DNA from: a virus
DNA: 31,221 nucleotides
Strand: one strand, 5' to 3'
IMG/VR virus record: IMGVR_UViG_3300047498_000040
Location: 1-31,221 of that record
Shown: piece after piece, positions 26,694 to 31,221 of the stretch
How positions within the stretch are numbered: position 1 is the stretch's first letter
How the letters are laid out: the number at the start of each line of letters is the position of its first letter
The notes under the pieces: generated by a model
What the model was told of the DNA's origin: nothing
Seen by the model: the letters and a program-made list of their open reading frames with translations, nothing else
The model's database searches: none
Position numbers and translations under genes: made by a program

Positions 26694-27108
26694 TATGAGC
26701 GAGAGTGAAGTAATTTTTGACCTAACGAATCCCAATAACAAATACAAAGGTGTTATGTTTGCGGAAGTCGATAATCAAGAATTAGACAGAGAAATGCAAT
26801 CTCCTTTCCCTACGCCACAAAAATACGCCGCTGGCGTTATGGCTATAATTTGGGTAGATGAAGAAGGAATATGGAATGCAAAAATGCGTTTTAAATTCCC
26901 CTCTGGCAATAAGCAAGTGATTACTAAAAAGTATGATGTTGAAGCAAAAGAGGGTGAAACAATTAATGAAAACATTGTTCTACAAGATCTGTATAGATTT
27001 CCAATGATACATAAGATGTGGCTTAAAAATGACGATGAAACTGGACATGGAATAATTGAATTAATTGAAAAAGCTGAAATGGTGCAATATATAAGGATAG
27101 AAAAATAA
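26680..27108 (+). CDS. hypothetical acidic protein (142 aa)
   Basis: GGAGGG precedes the ATG by about 10 nt. A mixed alpha/beta protein: VIFDLTNPNNKYKGVMFAEV, AAGVMAIIWVDEEGIWNAKM, RFKFPSGNKQVITKKYDVEA, then LYRFPMIHKMWLKND. No Cys, no membrane span, no motif that I recognise. It is AT-rich compared with neighbours. The stop overlaps the next ATG (TAATG). Possibly a small enzyme inhibitor or structural accessory; not assigned. Confidence 0.6.
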   Translation: MTELNMSESEVIFDLTNPNNKYKGVMFAEVDNQELDREMQSPFPTPQKYAAGVMAIIWVDEEGIWNAKMRFKFPSGNKQVITKKYDVEAKEGETINENIVLQDLYRFPMIHKMWLKNDDETGHGIIELIEKAEMVQYIRIEK

Positions 27109-27401
27109 TGACAAAGCTTAAGATGATACGCCTTTACAAGGCCGATGATGTGCCGGATGAGATTTTTCAGAAAATCTGCGATCTAGTCGACGAAATGGGT
27201 AAAGTTTTACAGCCCGTTATGGAAGGTCAATCGTTTAACATGATACTTTCGGCATTTGCAAGATTCCACGCCGCTATGATCTGTACGATGGTCAGCGAAT
27301 CACATCTTGAAGATGCTGCCAAGACCGAGGCGATTGGTCTGATAAAAAATGTGCAGCATATGTGCGGACAGAAATTTGAGTTTTTGAAGGAAGAGGAATG
27401 A
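27108..27401 (+). CDS. helical hypothetical protein (97 aa)
   Basis: An all-helical protein (DDVPDEIFQKICDLVDEMGK, then FNMILSAFARFHAAMICTMV, then AIGLIKNVQHMCGQKFEFL) with four Cys but no metal spacing. Coupled to the upstream gene. Followed by a 51-nt gap that carries an inverted repeat. Function unknown. Confidence 0.6.
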   Translation: MTKLKMIRLYKADDVPDEIFQKICDLVDEMGKVLQPVMEGQSFNMILSAFARFHAAMICTMVSESHLEDAAKTEAIGLIKNVQHMCGQKFEFLKEEE

Positions 27402-27404
27402 TTC

Positions 27405-27430
27405 GTTATGATAACGGTAATTATCATAAC
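27405..27430. repeat. 8-bp inverted repeat in an intergenic gap
   Basis: GTTATGAT (27405-27412) and ATCATAAC (27423-27430) are perfect inverse complements with a 10-nt AT-rich loop, just before AAGGAG and the GTG start at 27453. It could be an operator or an RNA hairpin; the stem is too AT-rich to be a terminator. Confidence 0.45.
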
Positions 27431-27452
27431 ATATTTGTAAGGAGATATTTGA

Positions 27453-27710
27453 GTGATTTGGAAGTCCCTAAAAGAAGAATGGCCCTACCAAGACGACGAG
27501 GTCTGGGTCCGCTGGACATCAGATGGCATCAGCTATCAAGAAAAGACTATGCATGAAAAGGAACTTGACGGAATCCACTGCCTAGGCGTCCCAGAATGGC
27601 GAGCCCTAGACGCTCCCGAGTGGATGACCCCCCTTCAAAAAGATAAGTTTGACAAGATGACCGGAAATTGGCAAAACAGAGTGAACGAGATCCTTGCGGA
27701 GCCAAAATGA
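27453..27710 (+). CDS. small Trp-rich hypothetical protein (85 aa)
   Basis: GTG start with AAGGAGA 7 nt upstream. The protein has a Trp-rich pattern reminiscent of DUF551-like proteins (MIWKSLKEEWPYQDDEVWVR, then CLGVPEWRALDAPEWMTPLQ). The C-terminus is helical. It overlaps the following zinc-binding gene (ATGA). Function unknown. Confidence 0.6.
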   Translation: MIWKSLKEEWPYQDDEVWVRWTSDGISYQEKTMHEKELDGIHCLGVPEWRALDAPEWMTPLQKDKFDKMTGNWQNRVNEILAEPK

Positions 27711-28081
27711 AAGAACTAAGGTACAAATGCGAGATCTGCCGGTCTAAGCATGGCGCCCGATATTGCCATTTCTTGCCCAAGTCTATTGTTTGTAATGAGT
27801 GCTTTACAGAGTACATGCAGCTCTTCCACGGGTTTAAGAACCGCAAGGCAAGGAAAGTGCGACCAGATCCCACAGGGTTGACTATATTTATTGAAGCCAC
27901 TCCTGAAATGGCATATGAATATAAAGAATTACTTGAAGAGTCACAAAAAAAATTGATTGAGCATTTAATTGATAGCCCATTTACGCTTGAAGATTTGTTA
28001 GAAGACAAAGAGAGACGGGATACTAATTACAAAAGAATAATAGAGGAAAAAGATAACAATGGAATATCCCAAGATCCATAG
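27707..28081 (+). CDS. zinc-ribbon protein (124 aa)
   Basis: Start at the ATG inside the previous stop with GGAG upstream, rather than 27668. The N-terminus carries C8-E-I-C11, then a loop with C20, then C29-N-E-C32, a zinc-ribbon or treble-clef site. The C-terminal 80 residues are acidic and helical (MAYEYKELLEESQKKLIEHL, then TLEDLLEDKERRDTNYKRII). Probably a nucleic-acid- or protein-binding regulator; family not identified. Confidence 0.6.
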   Translation: MKELRYKCEICRSKHGARYCHFLPKSIVCNECFTEYMQLFHGFKNRKARKVRPDPTGLTIFIEATPEMAYEYKELLEESQKKLIEHLIDSPFTLEDLLEDKERRDTNYKRIIEEKDNNGISQDP

Positions 28082-28110
28082 TCTTTGGAAAAGAAACGGA
28101 TGGTAATTTG

Positions 28111-28305
28111 ATGAAAACTGCAAAAAAGACCCCTCTAAACAACTTGGTAGACGATCTTTTAACTTGGGCGACTGGTGCGAAGCGCTCGTTACCAGGCGTT
28201 TGTCCCCCAAAAACTACCAAATTTGGTAACACACAGGTAAGAAGGATGCGTAGCTATCCCTTATCGTCTAAGACTAAATGCAATCTAAAATGTAAGGAAT
28301 TTTGA
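28111..28305 (+). CDS. small basic hypothetical protein (64 aa)
   Basis: 64 aa, Lys/Thr/Pro-rich (MKTAKKTPLNNLVDDLLTWA, then SLPGVCPPKTTKFGNT, then SSKTKCNLKCKEF). The basic, low-hydrophobicity composition suggests nucleic-acid binding or disorder. The ribosome site is weak (GGATGG). It is tightly coupled to the following gene by a one-base overlap (TGATG). Could be a chance ORF. Confidence 0.45.
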   Translation: MKTAKKTPLNNLVDDLLTWATGAKRSLPGVCPPKTTKFGNTQVRRMRSYPLSSKTKCNLKCKEF

Positions 28306-28520
28306 TGGATGGAAGACCAAAATACATGCGCTTCGGCTGCTATATTGTTTCTCTGGATTATATTCATGGCGTTTTTGCCGCTATGACAGAAAGTGAAGAC
28401 ATCGCTTTTCAGATATTCATCACCTACACTGATAAAACTAGTATCGGCATAGAATGTAAAGACGTGGAAACTAAAGATATGTTAATGGATAAAATATCTA
28501 AAGAGATTGGAGCGATCTAA
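28305..28520 (+). CDS. small hypothetical protein (71 aa)
   Basis: ATG with AAGGAA upstream. A mixed strand/helix protein: FGCYIVSLDYIHGVFAAMTE, then AFQIFITYTDKTSIGIECKD, then DMLMDKISKEI. It reads as a small PH-like or ferredoxin-like fold, two beta hairpins then a helix; not a recognised family. Last gene before the portal promoter region. Confidence 0.55.
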   Translation: MDGRPKYMRFGCYIVSLDYIHGVFAAMTESEDIAFQIFITYTDKTSIGIECKDVETKDMLMDKISKEIGAI

Positions 28521-28526
28521 ATATGC

Positions 28527-28553
28527 TGTAAATTCTAAATTAGAAAGTTTACA
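28527..28553 (+). promoter_or_regulatory. AAAGTTTACA element before the portal gene
   Basis: TGTAAATTCT, then AAATT, then AGAAAGTTTACA: an imperfect inverted repeat whose right half matches the fibre and post-portal elements. TAAATT (28536-28541) could be a -10 box, but no -35 is visible at the right distance. It lies 27 bp before the portal ATG, which has AAGGA as ribosome site. Confidence 0.5.
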
Positions 28554-28579
28554 ATGGGGATAAATGCTAAGGAACACAG

Positions 28580-30655
28580 ATGTCGAGCCCCATGTCAGAT
28601 TATTCGTATTCTCAAGACGCCAAAGATTACCTTTCGGATTACAAGAAAAAGATCAAATCTGACCCCCGATTAGAGTTCCACCAAGACCTCGTACAAGACT
28701 TTGGCGAGTCATACGAAAGGGCGTATCAACTTTGGAACACATACTATGCCGAAGCCTATAAAGATCTCAGCTACTACTTGGGTAACCAATGGTCGCTCGA
28801 GGAGCTTAGTTATCTTAACAATCAAAGACGTTCATCGTTTACTTACAACAAAATCTTTAGGCTCATCAATCTTGTGCTTGGCAGGTACTCCGATACCATG
28901 CGTGGGTATAATGTTGCGCCTATTGAGAACTCATCTGACCTCACTGCCGAGATTCAAACAGATGCTCTCCAATACGTCATGCAGTATGGCTCTGGGCACG
29001 ACATCGTCAAGAAAGCGGTCAAAGGCTCCCTTACAACGGGGATGGCTTTTGTGTCGCCATGGATGGACTACAGAGACGATCCCGTCTCAGGCGATATCAA
29101 GTTCCATCTCGACGAATGGAACGCCGTCATACTTGATCCGTTTCTTACAAAGAAAGATCTATCTGATTGCTCATTCATTGCTCGGCGCAAATTCCTTAGC
29201 CGTACGGAGGTAATTTCCCTACTACCAGAGAAACAAGCCGAAATCGAAGCTTTACCTTGGGGCAGCCGGGACGACAAATTTACTTACATGCCCTATGCCC
29301 GGCAATGGGGAATGCAGAAGCTTCTCAACTATAATGAATACTGGCGCACCAAATGGGAAACCAAAAGCGTTCTCGTCGATATGGAGACTGGAGAAACACG
29401 GCAGTGGGACGGCGATCGCAAGCGTTTATTCATCCTTAGAAAGATGTTCCCGCAGTTGGAAGTAATTAAAAAGCCTGTTCGATCCGTTGAATTAGGCATC
29501 ATTGTTGAAGGACAATTATTATATTATGGAAAAGATCCTGGCGGACTTAATGACTATCCCTTTGTGCCTTACTTTGCTGTGTTTGAGCCATCGTATGATC
29601 TTTATACCTGGAAAATCCAGTCCTTAGTACGCTTCTTACGCGATCCGCAGACCGAAATCAACAAGAGACGCTCCAAGAAAGTCGATATCATCGATAACCA
29701 GCTCAATTCTGGATGGATCGCCAAGACAAACAGCGTCACGAATCCCTCATCGATGTATAAATCGGGTCAAGGGCAAGTTATTTGGCTAAAGCCAGAGGCC
29801 CAAATGACCGACGTTCAGCGCATCCCTTCAGCCAATATCGATGGATCGCAATTCCAGCTGGAAGCGGAGTTCGAGAAAGATATGTTCGAGATCTTAGGCC
29901 TAAGCCAAGAGAACGTCGGCATGTCGGAAAACGAGAAGATCGAGACGGCTGGCATCCTGGCCAAATCACGTCAGATGGCCGGCTGGATTCCAATGCAGCA
30001 CATCTTTGATGGCATCTGGGAGTCTCAGAAATTGCTAGGCGAAAAGTGCCTTAAATTGATCCAAAACAACTACACGCCAGAGAAAATCAAGTTAATCACC
30101 AAGAAAGACCCGACGCCAGAGTTCTATTCCAAATCATTTGGGCGCTATAACGTGGTGGTCGAAGAAGGCATTCTTACCGATACCCAGCGCCAGAGCCAAT
30201 TCGTACAGCTAGTGGCTCTCAAGCAGATGGGCATCCTTCCCCCAGAAGGAGACGCGCTCATCATCGAGAACTCAAATCTACACGGCAAAAAAGACCTCCA
30301 TGCCGTCGTCCAACAGAAAAACCAAGCAGAATCCCAAGCGCAGCAACAGTGGATGCAGATGCAGATGCAAAACCAAGCTACTGTCACTGAGGGAATCCAG
30401 TCCAAAGCCGAATCTGATAGGGCTCTGGCAGCTGAGCGCCTTAATAAGGTTGGCCTCGATGCAGCCCTTAATATGGAGCGTATGTCCAGGGCAGAGGAAG
30501 AGAGGACCGCCGGCGCTCTTAACCTCATCAAAGCGCTTAAAGAGCTCGATACGATGGATCTCGACAACCTGCAAAGGAAGATCGATCTCATTAGGACTAT
30601 CGAGGGGAAGAACGACGAGAAAGAGCCTAAATCCCCAGTGAAGAAATCGGCCTAA
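28580..30655 (+). CDS. portal protein (P22 type)
   Basis: 691 aa, within the size range of P22-like portals (about 700). The N-terminal part (residues about 45-110) has the usual YYLGNQW, then SFTYNKIFRLINLVLGRYSD and MRGYNVAP. The central wing has FHLDEWNAVILDPFLTKKDL. The stem/crown region contains LVRFLRDPQTEINKRRSKKV and DNQLNSGW, then FEKDMFEILGLSQENVGMSE. The Gln-rich C-terminus (about 575-691) is a long helix corresponding to the barrel. Twelve copies form the DNA channel that binds terminase. An AAAGTTTACA element lies just upstream. Confidence 0.92.
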   Translation: MSSPMSDYSYSQDAKDYLSDYKKKIKSDPRLEFHQDLVQDFGESYERAYQLWNTYYAEAYKDLSYYLGNQWSLEELSYLNNQRRSSFTYNKIFRLINLVLGRYSDTMRGYNVAPIENSSDLTAEIQTDALQYVMQYGSGHDIVKKAVKGSLTTGMAFVSPWMDYRDDPVSGDIKFHLDEWNAVILDPFLTKKDLSDCSFIARRKFLSRTEVISLLPEKQAEIEALPWGSRDDKFTYMPYARQWGMQKLLNYNEYWRTKWETKSVLVDMETGETRQWDGDRKRLFILRKMFPQLEVIKKPVRSVELGIIVEGQLLYYGKDPGGLNDYPFVPYFAVFEPSYDLYTWKIQSLVRFLRDPQTEINKRRSKKVDIIDNQLNSGWIAKTNSVTNPSSMYKSGQGQVIWLKPEAQMTDVQRIPSANIDGSQFQLEAEFEKDMFEILGLSQENVGMSENEKIETAGILAKSRQMAGWIPMQHIFDGIWESQKLLGEKCLKLIQNNYTPEKIKLITKKDPTPEFYSKSFGRYNVVVEEGILTDTQRQSQFVQLVALKQMGILPPEGDALIIENSNLHGKKDLHAVVQQKNQAESQAQQQWMQMQMQNQATVTEGIQSKAESDRALAAERLNKVGLDAALNMERMSRAEEERTAGALNLIKALKELDTMDLDNLQRKIDLIRTIEGKNDEKEPKSPVKKSA

Positions 30656-30696
30656 TCTTTAGTTTCAATTTTATTTCATGCACAAATTTTATTTAT

Positions 30697-30727
30697 CGTG
30701 TAAACTTTGAATTAGAAAGTTTACACG
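30697..30727 (+). promoter_or_regulatory. perfect 12-bp inverted repeat containing AAAGTTTACA
   Basis: CGTGTAAACTTT (30697-30708), 7-bp spacer GAATTAG, AAAGTTTACACG (30716-30727). It is the most symmetric copy of the element seen upstream of the fibre and portal genes. It lies between the portal stop and the 75-aa gene. It has no T run and an AT-rich stem, so it is not a terminator; operator or phage-specific promoter is more likely. Confidence 0.6.
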
Positions 30728-30784
30728 TAAAAAGCGTGCCATTTACAAGTAATGGCCCAAATTACCAAAGAAACGAGGTTGCTA

Positions 30785-31012
30785 ATGTCAGAAAGAAACC
30801 GATTCCCCGTATCCGCTAGACATCCAGACGATGACTACTGGCATAAGGTACCCGAAGATTCTTACTCCAGAGAGCTAGATTCCCGCGTACAGGCCCAAGA
30901 GCGTCCCTATGGCTATTCCTACGGCGAACCAGCGGCTGATACAGGCGATTTCAATCAAAAGGCCAAAGAGAGCCGCAAACAATATCCACTGCATAAAGGA
31001 AGGGCCGTTTAA
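30785..31012 (+). CDS. small protein following portal (75 aa)
   Basis: Start at the ATG preceded by ACGAGG (6-nt spacing) rather than ATG 30752, which has no ribosome site. The sequence (MSERNRFPVSARHPDDDYWH, then QAQERPYGYSYGEPAADTGD, then RKQYPLHKGRAV) is polar, Tyr/Pro/Asp-rich and probably disordered. It is coupled to the next gene by TAATG. Likely a head-assembly or virion accessory, based on position only. Confidence 0.6.
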   Translation: MSERNRFPVSARHPDDDYWHKVPEDSYSRELDSRVQAQERPYGYSYGEPAADTGDFNQKAKESRKQYPLHKGRAV

Positions 31013-31197
31013 TGGCGAAGAAATGGATTCAAGAGATGCACATGAAAAAAGGCGCTCTTCATAAGGAATTGGATGTTCCAGAGGGAAAGAAGATCCCCGC
31101 AAAGAAGCTTAAGAAGGCTGAACATTCCAAAAGTCCTAAGCTCCGCAAGCGTGCGGTCTTAGCTGAAACCTTAAAGAAATTACACAAGGGTAAATAG
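31012..31197 (+). CDS. conserved small basic phage protein, GALH / KK-IPAKKL type (61 aa)
   Basis: 61 aa: MAKKWIQEMHMKKGALHKEL, then DVPEGKKIPAKKLKKAEHSK and a Lys/Arg end. I recognise the pattern W-I-x...K-G-A-L-H-x-x-L-x-V-P-x-G-x-x-I-P-x-x-x-L-x-x-A from small proteins in the head-gene region of many phages; the role is unknown. Coupled to the upstream gene, and the next ATG follows its stop directly. Confidence 0.75.
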   Translation: MAKKWIQEMHMKKGALHKELDVPEGKKIPAKKLKKAEHSKSPKLRKRAVLAETLKKLHKGK

Positions 31198-31221
31198 ATG
31201 AAAGACAGAGAAGAACACATG
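31198..31221 (+). CDS. start of a truncated gene (probable head-assembly gene)
   Basis: ATG directly after the previous stop, with AAGGG 8 nt upstream. Eight codons (MKDREEHM) are visible before the window ends. The position after the portal and small head gene suggests scaffold, protease or coat, but nothing more can be said. Confidence 0.5.

Noticed and set aside
1-31221. tRNA genes, rRNA, CRISPR arrays, insertion sequences
   Set aside because: No T-loop or anticodon-arm patterns, no regularly spaced short repeats and no transposase catalytic domains were seen by eye on either strand. A tRNAscan or Infernal run would be the decisive check.

Overview
The window is part of a double-stranded DNA tailed-phage genome (or prophage / phage-plasmid) of P22-like podovirus build. 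It encodes a small and a large terminase subunit, a P22-type portal protein (about 690 aa), candidate DNA-ejection proteins and a run of tail-fibre genes. It also has replication and recombination genes: a winged-helix replication initiator, a RecB-type nuclease, a RusA-type resolvase and a possible ssDNA-binding protein. Genes are tightly packed, often with TAATG or ATGA stop/start overlaps, and no gene-free stretch exceeds 300 bases. I see no tRNA, rRNA, IS element, CRISPR array, integrase or recognisable endolysin. The host is not proven. One two-domain DNA-binding protein (13851-14291) and the small membrane proteins at 2.7-3.25 kb remind me of environmental Chlamydiae sequences; this is from memory and tentative.

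Layout. 1-2627 (+): end of a virion-gene operon (Gly-rich C-terminus, 71-aa basic protein, 243-aa and 545-aa putative ejection proteins). 2617-3254 (-): four tiny membrane-protein genes, including a related pair. 3337-8764 (+): promoter and six translationally coupled tail-fibre genes with 138-bp and 141-bp repeats and C1q/TNF-like domains. 9010-9954 (-): replication initiator, followed by a 274-bp non-coding region with a long-range inverted repeat and a strong hairpin terminator. 10176-10914 (+): two small genes. 10911-13598 (-): early replication/recombination operon. 13607-16140 (+): Cro-like HTH protein, two-domain DNA-binding protein, RusA and small genes. 16144-17614 (-): five small early-type genes under a promoter resembling the one at 13 kb.

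17675-20976 (+): terminase small and large subunits, small proteins and a GroES-like co-chaperonin. 21082-22241 (-): AT-rich island with an HTH gene and a ParB-like gene, whose promoter is interleaved with a divergent promoter. 22310-25228 (+): small proline-rich proteins, a possible lipoprotein, a conserved GFDCAH-type protein and a calcineurin-like phosphoesterase. 25329-26064 (-): lone collagen-like gene with a near-consensus promoter, probably a moron. 26080-28520 (+): small accessory genes. 28580-31221 (+): portal, two small conserved phage proteins and the first codons of another gene.

How it fits together. The right end (portal onward) and the left end (ejection proteins then fibres) are in the order expected if the window is cut from a circular or circularly permuted genome, with scaffold, coat and head-tail genes outside it. 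An AAAGTTTACA element, sometimes inside an inverted repeat, lies upstream of the fibre, portal, post-portal and 26-kb genes and looks like a phage-specific promoter or operator. A different element (TTGCGATTAAT with a 17-bp spacer to a -10 box) precedes the two minus-strand early clusters.
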